Counted from the stretch's first letter, positions 14,756 to 22,675 are shown. The stretch is DNA of 29,478 bases from an uncultured Collinsella sp. (GCA_900541285.1 UQJA01000011.1:1-29478), one strand, 5' to 3'. Made by a program: numbers and translations. Notes: generated from the letters alone by a model not told the origin.

Positions 14756-15799
14756 ATGGAAAAGCTCGATGTTGTGAATGCGGCGCTTGCCGCCCTGCGT
14801 GCTGGTAAGACGTGCGAGCTCGTGGTCGTGGCCGGTACGGCGGGGTCGTCACCGCGCGGCGTGGGCGCATGGATGGCCGTCTTTGCCGACGGTAGCCAGG
14901 CGGGCACTATCGGCGGCGGCAAGATTGAGCTCTTTGCGCTGGACGAGGCACGCGAGCTGCTGGCCGGGGGTAAATCGCGTCTGGTCCGCTACACCATGGG
15001 CGGCGAGAACTCCGATACCGGCATGATCTGCGGCGGGGTCATCTGCCTGTGCTACCTGCATCTGGATGCGACCAAGGCACCGTTGTTCCAGTCGGTTGCC
15101 GAGGTCTTGGCCTATCGGCGCATTGGCGACTTCGTCATCGACTTTGAGCCGTTTATCGCGAGCGCGCTCGAGGACGATGTGACCGAGTACCATGGCGAGG
15201 AGTCGCGCCGCACCATTGTGGGTTGCCCCGGGCTTTCGCTGGCGGAAGAGGGGAGTAACGTCACCTACACCAACGCCGCCTCCGAGATTCCTCCCGCGCA
15301 CATCGAGACACTCTGCCCCGAGGGCCTGACCTACATCTTTGGCTGCGGACACGTGGGCGCTGCGACGGCGCGCGTGCTCACGGCGGCGGGCTTTGCCGTC
15401 GTGGCCTGCGACGACCGTCCCGGCACGTTGACGCCCGAATGGGTACCCGGTGTCTACGATCGTCGCCTGGTCGATTACAAGAACCTGAGCGAGCTGTGCC
15501 CCATCGGTCCGCGCGATCTGGTAGTCGTCGCCACGGCGGGCCACAAGTCCGATATCGATGTGGTGATTCAGGCGATGCGCGCCAAGCCCGCTTACTTGGG
15601 CTGTCTGGGTTCGCGCCGCAAGACGGCCTTTGTGCGGGCTCGCATGGAGCAGGAGGGCTTTACGCAGGAACAGATCGACGGGCTGCACCTTCCGATCGGC
15701 GTTGCCATTCAGGCCGAGGACCCCGAGGAGATCGCCATCTCCATCGCCGCCGAGATGATCCACTTGCGCCGCACCAAGCTCGTCCCCCGCAAGCGCTAG
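14756..15799 (+). CDS. xdhC: XdhC/CoxF-family molybdenum hydroxylase maturation factor
   Basis: 347 residues. The N-terminal XdhC domain has VAGTAGSSPRGVGAWM (about 26-40) and GTIGGGKIE (about 50-58). The C-terminal Rossmann domain has YIFGCGHVGAATARVL, with the first glycine of GCGHVG near residue 196, followed by the family-typical ATAGHKSDIDV and LGCLGSRRKTAFV. XdhC proteins bind molybdenum cofactor and help insert its sulfurated form into xanthine dehydrogenase. Together with MocA, YqeB and YqeC this gives most of a hydroxylase maturation set. The catalytic subunits must be encoded elsewhere. A strong hairpin terminator follows 18 bp after the stop. The gene is intact. Confidence 0.92.
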   Translation: MEKLDVVNAALAALRAGKTCELVVVAGTAGSSPRGVGAWMAVFADGSQAGTIGGGKIELFALDEARELLAGGKSRLVRYTMGGENSDTGMICGGVICLCYLHLDATKAPLFQSVAEVLAYRRIGDFVIDFEPFIASALEDDVTEYHGEESRRTIVGCPGLSLAEEGSNVTYTNAASEIPPAHIETLCPEGLTYIFGCGHVGAATARVLTAAGFAVVACDDRPGTLTPEWVPGVYDRRLVDYKNLSELCPIGPRDLVVVATAGHKSDIDVVIQAMRAKPAYLGCLGSRRKTAFVRARMEQEGFTQEQIDGLHLPIGVAIQAEDPEEIAISIAAEMIHLRRTKLVPRKR

Positions 15800-15817
15800 C
15801 CGCATCCTCATCAATAA

Positions 15818-15890
15818 GTTGCGGTGAAATAGTTCCTAGATAAGCCTGACGGGCGGTCAGCCAGGAACTATTTCACCGCAACTGCTTTTT
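15818..15890 (+). terminator. 20-bp perfect inverted repeat with T tract between xdhC and rplE
   Basis: The arms 15818-15837 and 15863-15882 pair without mismatch over 20 bp. The 25-base loop contains a second stem, CTGAC (15846-15850) with GTCAG (15856-15860). TGC and five T follow (15886-15890), so it can terminate xdhC transcription. The stem is long and not GC-rich (about 45% GC), unlike the other terminators here, and may instead be a palindromic repeat that also serves as terminator. Confidence 0.75.
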
Positions 15891-15967
15891 GGGACCCATT
15901 TGTGCGGGGGAGTTGTGGAGTTGTGCAGGCAGACGAGGTTTTTCTGGAAATACGCTCCCGATGCGCG

Positions 15968-15973
15968 TATAGT
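15968..15973 (+). promoter_or_regulatory. Candidate -10 element for the rplE operon
   Basis: TATAGT lies 138 bp before the rplE ATG, downstream of the hairpin, and would give a leader of about 130 bases. The best -35 at 17 bp spacing is TGGAAA, a weak match. Because rplE is first in its operon here, some promoter must lie in 15891-16110; this is the best hexamer seen. Nothing else in this stretch is recognisable. Confidence 0.4.
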
Positions 15974-16110
15974 ACCGATTGTTTTGTCGGCTCCTGCTGC
16001 GTCGAGTCCAAACCGCGAAATGCCATGAGCGGCGCGGATGCAGCCAGGAGGCACGAGGACAACCCATCGTGGCCACGCCCCGTGCTTAAAACCCCAAGAA
16101 GGAGTGAACA

Positions 16111-16668
16111 ATGGCAGAAGAGAAGTATGTGCCGCGTCTGAAGACCAAGTACAACAACGAGGTCAAGCAGCAGCTTCAGGACAAGTTCCAGTACGAGAAC
16201 GTCATGATGATCCCTAAGTTTGAGAAGATCGTCGTGAACATGGGTGTCGGCGAGGCCGCTACCGATTCCAAGGCCATCGACGGTGCCGTGCGCGACCTGC
16301 GCGCCATCACCGGCCAGCAGCCGATGATCACCCGTGCCCGCAAGTCCATCGCTACCTTCCGCCTGCGCGCTGGTATGCCGATCGGCTGCAAGGTTACCCT
16401 GCGTGGCGACCGTATGTGGGAGTTCTTCGATCGTCTGACCTCCGTCGCGATCCCCCGTATCCGCGACTTCCGCGGCATCTCCGCCAAGAGCTTCGATGGC
16501 CGTGGTAACTTCTCCATGGGCGTCACCGAGCAGCTCATCTTCCCCGAGATCGACTTCGACTCCGTCGATCACCAGCGTGGTATGGACATCACTTTCGTGA
16601 CCACCGCCAACACCGATGAGGAGGCCAAGGCCCTTCTGGACGCCTTCGGTTTCCCGTTCAAGAAATAG
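16111..16668 (+). CDS. rplE: 50S ribosomal protein L5 (uL5)
   Basis: 185 residues, the usual length. It binds 5S rRNA and contacts the P-site tRNA in the central protuberance. The segments MMIPKFEKIVVNMGVGEA, ITGQQPMITRARKSIATFRLRAG and the C-terminal GMDITFVTTANTDEEAKALLDAFGFPF are diagnostic. The start follows AAGGAG. In most bacteria rplE follows rplN and rplX directly; here it is the first gene of the run, with xdhC 311 bp upstream. Confidence 0.97.
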   Translation: MAEEKYVPRLKTKYNNEVKQQLQDKFQYENVMMIPKFEKIVVNMGVGEAATDSKAIDGAVRDLRAITGQQPMITRARKSIATFRLRAGMPIGCKVTLRGDRMWEFFDRLTSVAIPRIRDFRGISAKSFDGRGNFSMGVTEQLIFPEIDFDSVDHQRGMDITFVTTANTDEEAKALLDAFGFPFKK

Positions 16669-16683
16669 GTTCACCTGCCCTAT

Positions 16684-16713
16684 AAGCGCCGTTCCCACAA
16701 GGGGGCGGCGCTT
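16684..16713 (+). other. 8-bp hairpin between rplE and rpsN
   Basis: AAGCGCCG (16684-16691) pairs with CGGCGCTT (16706-16713) in the 79-bp gap. No T tract follows, so it is more likely a stability or processing element than a terminator. Confidence 0.45.
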
Positions 16714-16747
16714 GGGGCGAACAATACTCTATGTGAGGAGGATATAA

Positions 16748-16933
16748 GTGGCTAAGACATCGATGATCGTCAAGTGCAATCGCAAGCAGAAGTTCTCTAC
16801 TCGTGAGTACACGCGCTGCCAGCGCTGCGGCCGTCCGCACTCTGTGTACCGCAAGTTCGGCCTGTGCCGTGTCTGCTTCCGCGAGCTTGCACTCAGGGGC
16901 GAGCTTCCCGGCGTTAAGAAGGCCAGCTGGTAA
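16748..16933 (+). CDS. rpsN: 30S ribosomal protein S14 type Z (uS14), zinc-binding
   Basis: 61 residues, the short zinc-binding form usual in Actinobacteria and Firmicutes. Zinc ligands are C24, C27, C40 and C43 (CQRC…CRVC). The C-terminus ALRGELPGVKKASW is diagnostic. The start is GTG at 16748, directly after GAGGAGG. It acts in assembly of the 30S head. Having the C+ form means it needs zinc; no C- paralogue is in the window. Confidence 0.96.
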   Translation: MAKTSMIVKCNRKQKFSTREYTRCQRCGRPHSVYRKFGLCRVCFRELALRGELPGVKKASW

Positions 16934-17052
16934 GTCACTACTAGCGTTTCAAGCATCAGTTTGGAACAGGGAAAACGCGCTAAAAAGGCTTTGCCGTTAA
17001 GGGCGGCGAAGAACCAAGAGCACGTGTTCATCAAGAACGAAGGAGAATCTGT

Positions 17053-17451
17053 ATGAACCTTACAGACCCGATCGCAGATATGCTTACGCGCATCCGTAAC
17101 GCTAACTCTGTGAACAAGGCCACGGTCTCCATGCCGAGCAGCAAGAAGCTCGTCGAGATCGCTCGTGTTCTGCACGAGGAGGGCTACATCGAGGGCTACG
17201 ATGTCGAGGACACCGTTCCCCAGAAGACTCTGCACATCACGCTTAAGTATGGTCCCAAGAAGGCTAAGGTCATCAACGGCATCCGCCGCATTTCCAAGCC
17301 GGGCCTGCGTAAGTACACCGGCGTTGCCGACATGCCCCGCGTCCGCGGTGGCCTTGGTACCGCCATTATTTCCACCAGCCATGGCGTCATGACCGACCGC
17401 GATGCTCGCAAGCACAACGTCGGCGGCGAGATCATCGCTTACGTCTGGTAA
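17053..17451 (+). CDS. rpsH: 30S ribosomal protein S8 (uS8)
   Basis: 132 residues, usual length. It binds the 16S rRNA central domain and in many bacteria also represses its own operon. The N-terminus MNLTDPIADMLTRIRNAN and the C-terminal TSHGVMTDRDARKHNVGGEIIAYVW are diagnostic. The 119-bp gap before it has no clear feature except the AAGGAG site. Confidence 0.97.
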   Translation: MNLTDPIADMLTRIRNANSVNKATVSMPSSKKLVEIARVLHEEGYIEGYDVEDTVPQKTLHITLKYGPKKAKVINGIRRISKPGLRKYTGVADMPRVRGGLGTAIISTSHGVMTDRDARKHNVGGEIIAYVW

Positions 17452-17484
17452 TTCGCTCGGTAGGTAGAAGGAAAGGAGATCACC

Positions 17485-18021
17485 GTGTCTCGTATCGGTA
17501 ATAAGCCTGTCCAGATTCCCGCCGGAGTCGAAGTGGCAGTCAACGGCAACAACGTTGTCGTCAAGGGCCCCAAGGGCCAGCTCGAGCTCGATGTCTTTGA
17601 GAAGCTCGCTATCAACGTCGAGGACAACGTCCTCACCGTTTCCCGTCCCGACGACGAGCGTGAGACCCGTGCCCGCCACGGCCTCACCCGCGCCCTCATT
17701 CACAACATGGTGGTTGGCGTTTCCGAGGGCTTCGAGAAGAAGCTCGAGCTCGCCGGCGTCGGTTACCGCGTGCAGCAGAAGGGCAAGAACCTCGAGTTCT
17801 CCCTGGGCTTCTCGCACCCCGTGATCGTCGAGGCTCCCGAGGGCATCACCTTCGAGGTTCCCGACAACACCCACGTGAACGTCAAGGGTATCAACAAGCA
17901 GCAGGTCGGTCAGATCGCCGCTGAGATCCGCGGCCATCGTCCTCCCGAGCCTTACAAGGGCAAGGGTATCCACTACGTTGGCGAGCACATCCGCCGCAAG
18001 CTGGGTAAGGCCGCCAAGTAG
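17485..18021 (+). CDS. rplF: 50S ribosomal protein L6 (uL6)
   Basis: 178 residues, usual length, with the two repeated domains of L6 and the C-terminal signature PEPYKGKGIHYVGEHIRRKLGK. It binds the sarcin-ricin loop region of 23S rRNA. The start is GTG at 17485, after GAAAGGAG. It lies 33 bp after rpsH in the same operon. Confidence 0.97.
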   Translation: MSRIGNKPVQIPAGVEVAVNGNNVVVKGPKGQLELDVFEKLAINVEDNVLTVSRPDDERETRARHGLTRALIHNMVVGVSEGFEKKLELAGVGYRVQQKGKNLEFSLGFSHPVIVEAPEGITFEVPDNTHVNVKGINKQQVGQIAAEIRGHRPPEPYKGKGIHYVGEHIRRKLGKAAK

Positions 18022-18046
18022 TCGTAACCGACTCACTCGCATAAGA

Positions 18047-18068
18047 CCAGCACCCCGTCAGGTGCTGG
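18047..18068 (+). other. 8-bp hairpin between rplF and rplR
   Basis: CCAGCACC-CCGTCA-GGTGCTGG is a perfect stem-loop in the 75-bp gap. It lacks a T tract. It could mark an mRNA processing point or a binding site for a regulatory ribosomal protein such as S8; I did not find a full mimic of the S8 site on 16S rRNA. Confidence 0.5.
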
Positions 18069-18096
18069 CAAGACCAACCTTTTTAGGAGTTTACGT

Positions 18097-18465
18097 ATGA
18101 ACAAGCATAAGGCGAAGCTGGAAGGCCTCAAGCGTCGTCAGCGTCGTGTTCGCGGCAAGGTCTCGGGTACCTCCGAGCGTCCGCGTCTTCGCGTGACCCG
18201 TACTAACGCCAACATCTATGCCCAGATCATCGACGACAGCAAGGGCTCCAGCCTGACGCTCGTCTCTGCCTCGACCCTCGAGGCCGAGTTCAAGGGCACC
18301 CACACCTCGAACAAGGAGGCTGCGGAGAAGGTCGGTCAGCTCGTTGGCAAGCGCGCCATCGAGGCCGGCATCACCAAGGTCGCCTTCGATCGCGGTGGCC
18401 GTATCTACCATGGCCGCGTCAAGGCCCTCGCCGACGGTGCTCGTGCCGCCGGCCTCGAGTTCTAG
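18097..18465 (+). CDS. rplR: 50S ribosomal protein L18 (uL18)
   Basis: 122 residues, usual length. It binds 5S rRNA together with L5. The basic N-terminus (KLEGLKRRQRRVRGKVSGTSERPRL), ITKVAFDRGGRIYHGRVKALADGARAAGLEF at the C-terminus are diagnostic. The start follows TAGGAG. It lies in operon with rplF and rpsE. Confidence 0.96.
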   Translation: MNKHKAKLEGLKRRQRRVRGKVSGTSERPRLRVTRTNANIYAQIIDDSKGSSLTLVSASTLEAEFKGTHTSNKEAAEKVGQLVGKRAIEAGITKVAFDRGGRIYHGRVKALADGARAAGLEF

Positions 18466-18479
18466 GAGGTATGTAGCAC

Positions 18480-19004
18480 ATGGCTCGTAATCAGAAGCAG
18501 CAGCGCGAGGCCTCCGAGTTCGAGGAGCGCGTCGTTTACATCAACCGCGTGTCGAAGACCGTCAAGGGTGGTCGTCGCATGAGCCTCGTCGCTCTCGTCG
18601 TCGTTGGCGACGGCAAGGGCAACGTCGGCGTTGGCATGGGCAAGTCCGCTGAGGTGCCCCTGGCCATCTCCAAGGCGTCTCTCGATGCCAAGAAGAACAT
18701 GTTCCACGTGCCGGTGACCGATCAGGGCACCATTCCGCACGAGGTTCTCGGCCACTTTGGTGCCGGCCGCATCATCATCAAGCCCGCTGTCGAGGGTACC
18801 GGCGTTATCGCCGGCGGCGCTGTGCGTCCCCTCTTTGAGCTTGCTGGCATCAAGAACGTCCTGTCCAAGTCCCTCGGTACCGACAACGGCCTCAACATCA
18901 TCAAGGCTGCCGTCGAGGGCCTCAAGGAGCTCTCCAGCCCTGAGGACGTCGCGGCTCGCCGTGGCCTGACGGTCTCCGAGATGTTCGTCGGTAAGGAGAA
19001 CTAA
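18480..19004 (+). CDS. rpsE: 30S ribosomal protein S5 (uS5)
   Basis: 174 residues, close to the family's usual length. It has the double-stranded-RNA-binding fold in the N-terminal half (VVYINRVSKTVKGGRRMSLVALVVVGDGKGNVGVGMGKS) and the C-terminal half with GTGVIAGGAVRPLFELAGIKNVLSKS. It acts in decoding fidelity at the 30S A-site entry. The start follows AGGAGG, 15 bases after rplR. Confidence 0.97.
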   Translation: MARNQKQQREASEFEERVVYINRVSKTVKGGRRMSLVALVVVGDGKGNVGVGMGKSAEVPLAISKASLDAKKNMFHVPVTDQGTIPHEVLGHFGAGRIIIKPAVEGTGVIAGGAVRPLFELAGIKNVLSKSLGTDNGLNIIKAAVEGLKELSSPEDVAARRGLTVSEMFVGKEN

Positions 19005-19006
19005 GC

Positions 19007-19189
19007 ATGGCTGACACCATCAAGATCAAGCAGGTCCGCAGCACCAACGGTTGCAAGCAGGACCAGGTCCGTACTGTCCGTGCCCTCGGTCTCCACAGGA
19101 TCCGCGAGGTTCGCGAGATTGCTGACAACGAGTCCGTCCGCGGCATGATCTTCAAGGTCAAGCACCTTGTCGAGATTGTAGAGGAGTAG
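19007..19189 (+). CDS. rpmD: 50S ribosomal protein L30 (uL30)
   Basis: 60 residues, usual length. IKIKQVRSTNGCKQDQVRTVRALGLHRIREVREI matches the L30 ferredoxin-like fold. It starts two bases after the rpsE stop, a tight junction that suggests coupled translation. Confidence 0.95.
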   Translation: MADTIKIKQVRSTNGCKQDQVRTVRALGLHRIREVREIADNESVRGMIFKVKHLVEIVEE

Positions 19190-19192
19190 CAA

Positions 19193-19642
19193 ATGCAGCT
19201 TCACGATCTTACTCCCGCGCCCGGTTCCACCAAGAACCGCAAGCGCGTCGGCCGTGGCAATTCTTCGGGTCACGGCACCACTTCTGGCCGCGGCCAGAAG
19301 GGCCAGGGTTCCCGCTCTGGCGGCACCAAGGGTGCCGGCTTCGAGGGTGGCCAGACTCCGCTGGCTATGCGCCTGCCCAAGCTTCCGGGCTTCCGTAACC
19401 CCCGTCGTATCGAGTACACCGCTGTTAACGTTGAGCATCTCGAGCGTAAGTTCGAGGACGGCGCTGTGATTGACGGTGCCGCTCTTAAGGCCGCTCGCAT
19501 CACCAAGAGCGAGTTCGAGCCCGTCAAGGTGCTTGGCAATGGTGAGCTCACCAAGAAGTTCACGGTCAAGGTCGACAAGGTCAGCGCTTCTGCGCAGGCC
19601 AAGATCGAGGCCGCCGGCGGAAAGGTCGAGCTGCCGTGCTAA
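19193..19642 (+). CDS. rplO: 50S ribosomal protein L15 (uL15)
   Basis: 149 residues, usual length. The glycine/arginine-rich N-terminus (KNRKRVGRGNSSGHGTTSGRGQKGQ) and the middle QTPLAMRLPKLPGFRNP are diagnostic. It binds 23S rRNA late in 50S assembly. It starts three bases after the rpmD stop and overlaps secY by seven bases. Confidence 0.97.
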   Translation: MQLHDLTPAPGSTKNRKRVGRGNSSGHGTTSGRGQKGQGSRSGGTKGAGFEGGQTPLAMRLPKLPGFRNPRRIEYTAVNVEHLERKFEDGAVIDGAALKAARITKSEFEPVKVLGNGELTKKFTVKVDKVSASAQAKIEAAGGKVELPC

Positions 19643-20922
19643 ATGGTCTTAAGAATGCTTTCCGCATCAAAGAATTGCGCGAAAAGATTCTTTTTACCAT
19701 AGCTATGCTCGTCGTGTACCGCATTGGTGCGCACGTTCCTGTGCCCGGCATTCCCTTCCAGGGGATGCTGGGCCTTTTCTCGACCGATAACAATTCGGTC
19801 GCCGCAGGTGCTATGGCCCTCCTGAATCTTTTCTCTGGCGGCGCGTTGAGCTATGTGTCGGTGTTTTCGCTGGGCATCATGCCTTACATCACCAGCTCGA
19901 TCATCCTCCAGATGCTCCAGGCCGTCGTGCCTTCCCTGCATGAGCTTGCCCGCGAGGGCGAGGTCGGTCAGACCAAGATTACGCAGTATTCGCGTTACCT
20001 CACCCTGGCTCTGGCAATCCTCAACTCCGTGGGTTACCTCTTCCTCTTTAAGAGCTTCGGCATCAGCTTTAATGGCGCCGGCGCTCCCGAGATCATCTTC
20101 GACCTTATGATCGTCGGTACGCTCACCGCGGGAGCCATGCTGATCATGTGGATTGGTGAGCTCATCACCCAGCGCGGTATCGGCAATGGCATGTCGCTGA
20201 TCATCTTCGCGAACATCATGGCCGGCCTTCCGCAGGCTATCTTCTCCAGCACCGAGGGCAATGCCGGTGGCATCATCACCATGGTGATCATCTGTGCCAT
20301 CATCCTGCTGGTTATTCCGCTGATTGTTTTCCTTGAGCGCGGCCAGCGCCGCATCCCGGTCTCCTACGCTAAGCGCGTCGTGGGCCGTCGCATGATGGGT
20401 GGCCAGACCACCTACCTGCCCATCAAGGTCAACACCGCGGGTGTCGTGCCGATCATCTTCGCTTCGGCGCTGCTGTACTTCCCGGCTCAGATTGCCGTGT
20501 TCTTCCCCGGCATCGGTTGGATTCAGGCAGTTGCCTCTGCGCTTTCGACCGGTTGGCTCAACTGGGTGCTTAACGTTGTCCTCATCGTGTTCTTCGCGTA
20601 CTTCTACACCTCTATGGTGTTCAACCCCGATGACACGGCCGACAACCTTAAGAAGCAGGGCGGCTTTATTCCGGGCGTGCGTCCGGGTAGGGCTACCGCG
20701 GCCTACATCAAGAACGCGCTCAACAAGATCACGCTTCCCAGCGCTGTCTTTTTGGCGCTCATCGCCATCGTGCCTTCGATCATCTTCTCCTTCACGGGTA
20801 ACCATCTGATCCAGGCATTTGGCGGCACGTCCATCCTCATCATGGTCGGCGTCGTGCTCGACACAGTCGATAAGCTCGAAGGCCAGATCAAGATGTATGA
20901 TTACGATGGATTCTTTAAATAG
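19636..20922 (+). CDS. secY: Preprotein translocase subunit SecY
   Basis: 428 residues with ten predicted membrane helices, the channel of the Sec translocon. Diagnostic segments are PVPGIPFQGMLGLF, SLGIMPYITSSIILQMLQAVVPSL, the cytoplasmic loop ERGQRRIPVSYAKRVVGRR, and the C-terminal GGTSILIMVGVVLDTVDKLEGQ. The start is GTG at 19636, inside the last codons of rplO, so the two are coupled. Length and helix pattern are normal. Confidence 0.97.
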   Translation: MLNGLKNAFRIKELREKILFTIAMLVVYRIGAHVPVPGIPFQGMLGLFSTDNNSVAAGAMALLNLFSGGALSYVSVFSLGIMPYITSSIILQMLQAVVPSLHELAREGEVGQTKITQYSRYLTLALAILNSVGYLFLFKSFGISFNGAGAPEIIFDLMIVGTLTAGAMLIMWIGELITQRGIGNGMSLIIFANIMAGLPQAIFSSTEGNAGGIITMVIICAIILLVIPLIVFLERGQRRIPVSYAKRVVGRRMMGGQTTYLPIKVNTAGVVPIIFASALLYFPAQIAVFFPGIGWIQAVASALSTGWLNWVLNVVLIVFFAYFYTSMVFNPDDTADNLKKQGGFIPGVRPGRATAAYIKNALNKITLPSAVFLALIAIVPSIIFSFTGNHLIQAFGGTSILIMVGVVLDTVDKLEGQIKMYDYDGFFK

Positions 20923-20940
20923 GCTAGAGGAGGATTGCTC

Positions 20941-21567
20941 ATGAACCTCGTATTGCTCGGAGCTCCGGGTGCCGGTAAGGGCACCGTTGCACAGGAGCTC
21001 GTCGCCGAGTTTGGCGTCGCTCACATTTCCACGGGCGACCTGCTGCGTGCTGCCGTCAAGGGCGGCACCGAGCTTGGTATTCAGGCTAAGAAGTACATGG
21101 ACGCTGGCGAGCTCGTTCCCGACCAGCTCGTGATCGACCTTGTCAAGGAGCGCCTTGCCGCCGATGACGCCCAGCAGGGCTTCATCCTCGACGGTTTCCC
21201 GCGCAACACCGCCCAGGCCGTGACGCTTGATTCCGAGCTCTCCGCCATGGGTCGCGAGATCGACTGTGCCCTTCTGGTCGATGTGGCCCCCGAGGTCATC
21301 ATCGATCGTCTGTCTTCGCGTCGCACCTGCCGCGCCTGCGGTTACACCGGCACCGCTGCCGATGTCACCTGCCCCAAGTGCGCCGGCGAGATGTATCAGC
21401 GCGACGACGACAAGCCCGAGACCATCAAGAACCGTCTCGACGTCTACGAGAAGTCCACGAGCCCGCTCGTCGACTACTATCGTGGCCAGGGTCTGCTCAA
21501 GTCGGTCAACGGTGACCAGGCTCGCGAGACCGTGTACGGGGATGTCAAAGAGGCTCTCGGTCTATGA
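20941..21567 (+). CDS. adk: Adenylate kinase, zinc-finger LID type
   Basis: 208 residues. It interconverts ATP, ADP and AMP. The P-loop is GAPGAGKGT (7-15); DGFPRN lies near 84-89. The LID has four cysteines, C130, C133, C144 and C147, a zinc-binding set seen in many Gram-positive enzymes. The ATG at 20941 is chosen over an in-frame TTG at 20935 because AGAGGAGG precedes it. Its stop overlaps the map start by four bases (ATGA). The position secY-adk-map is common in Gram-positives. Confidence 0.97.
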   Translation: MNLVLLGAPGAGKGTVAQELVAEFGVAHISTGDLLRAAVKGGTELGIQAKKYMDAGELVPDQLVIDLVKERLAADDAQQGFILDGFPRNTAQAVTLDSELSAMGREIDCALLVDVAPEVIIDRLSSRRTCRACGYTGTAADVTCPKCAGEMYQRDDDKPETIKNRLDVYEKSTSPLVDYYRGQGLLKSVNGDQARETVYGDVKEALGL

Positions 21568-22352
21568 TCAAGATCAAGTCTGCAACGCAAATCGAGCAGA
21601 TGAAGAAGGCAGGAGCGCTATCTAAGATGGCGCTCCGCCACGTTGGAGCCATGGTGCGCCCCGGCGTTTCGACTTTTGAGCTCGATCAGCTCGCGGAGCA
21701 GATTATCCGCATGCATGGCGGCACCCCGGCCTTTAAGGGTTACGGCGGGTTCCCGGGGACCATTTGCGCATCGATCAACGATGCCGTGGTCCACGGTATT
21801 CCCAACCCCGACATGATCCTGCGCGATGGCGATATCATCTCCATCGATACGGGAGCCGTTGTCGACGGTTGGGTCGGCGATAATGCTTGGACGTTTTTCG
21901 TCGGCACCCCCACGCCCGAAGCCAAGGCTTTGTGCGAGGTCACGCGCGATTGCCTTAAGGCTGCCATCGAGCAGGCTGTTCCCGGTAACCATATCGGGGA
22001 CGTCGGTTATGCCGTTCAGTCCCTCGCCGAGTCTCACGGTTACGGCGTGATTCGTGATTATGTGGGCCATGGCATTGGCCGCGTGATGCACGAGGACCCC
22101 AACGTTCCTAACTATGGAAAGAAGGGGAGGGGCGTTCGCCTCCAGGCCGGCATGGTGATTGCCATCGAGCCGATGGTTACGATGGGTTCCAACCATGTGA
22201 GCACGGGCTCCGACGGTTGGATTGTTACGACCAACGACCACCTGCCTGCCGCGCACTACGAGAACACCGTCGCCATTACCAATGACGGTCCGGTGATGCT
22301 CACTACGGATGCCCAAGGTGCTTGGTGTTCGCTCCAAGGCGGAGAAATGTAA
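21564..22352 (+). CDS. map: Methionine aminopeptidase, type I
   Basis: 262 residues. It removes the initiator methionine from new proteins. The five metal ligands are all visible: the two Asp in SIDTGAVVDGWVGDNA, His in VGHGIGRVMHED, Glu in IAIEPMVT and Glu in HYENTVAITN. The catalytic His in NDAVVHGIP is present. The start overlaps the adk stop. Length is typical for MAP type Ia. Confidence 0.97.
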   Translation: MIKIKSATQIEQMKKAGALSKMALRHVGAMVRPGVSTFELDQLAEQIIRMHGGTPAFKGYGGFPGTICASINDAVVHGIPNPDMILRDGDIISIDTGAVVDGWVGDNAWTFFVGTPTPEAKALCEVTRDCLKAAIEQAVPGNHIGDVGYAVQSLAESHGYGVIRDYVGHGIGRVMHEDPNVPNYGKKGRGVRLQAGMVIAIEPMVTMGSNHVSTGSDGWIVTTNDHLPAAHYENTVAITNDGPVMLTTDAQGAWCSLQGGEM

Positions 22353-22388
22353 CAAGTTCCACTTAGTTGTGGAGCCATTACGAAGTTA

Positions 22389-22417
22389 TTACGATGCGTG
22401 CATACGTGTTGTAGAAT
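22389..22417 (+). promoter_or_regulatory. Promoter of infA and the alpha-operon genes
   Basis: TTACGA (22389-22394) and TAGAAT (22412-22417) are spaced by exactly 17 bp, a good sigma-70-type pair in the 104-bp gap after map. It would give infA and the following genes their own transcription start, with a leader of about 32 bases. Confidence 0.6.
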
Positions 22418-22456
22418 ACTCAATCGCTGTCGTTTTCTAGAGAAAGATGATTGCTT

Positions 22457-22675
22457 GTGAAGAAGGAAGACGCAATTGAGCTCGAGGGTACGGTAAAGGA
22501 GCCGCTGCCCAACGCCATGTTTAAGGTCGAGCTCGAGAACGGTCATTCGGTTCTGTGCAACATTTCTGGCAAGATCCGAATGAATTACATCCGTATTCTC
22601 CCCGGTGACAGGGTTGTTGTGGAGCTTTCCCCGTACGACCTGACCCGCGGCCGCATCACCTATCGCTACAAATAG
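22457..22675 (+). CDS. infA: Translation initiation factor IF-1
   Basis: 72 residues from GTG at 22457, exactly the usual length; the in-frame TTG at 22451 would add two residues. The OB-fold sequence KKEDAIELEGTVKEPLPNAMFKVEL…RMNYIRILPGDRVVVELSPYDLTRGRITYRYK is diagnostic. It binds the 30S A site during initiation. An imperfect hairpin (22702-22733) lies in the 150-bp gap before rpmJ, which otherwise shows nothing. Confidence 0.96.
   Translation: MKKEDAIELEGTVKEPLPNAMFKVELENGHSVLCNISGKIRMNYIRILPGDRVVVELSPYDLTRGRITYRYK

Noticed and set aside
19639..21024. Long minus-strand ORF (461 codons) opposite secY
   Set aside because: It is a shadow of secY in high-GC DNA: charged, repetitive composition, no start site and no family.
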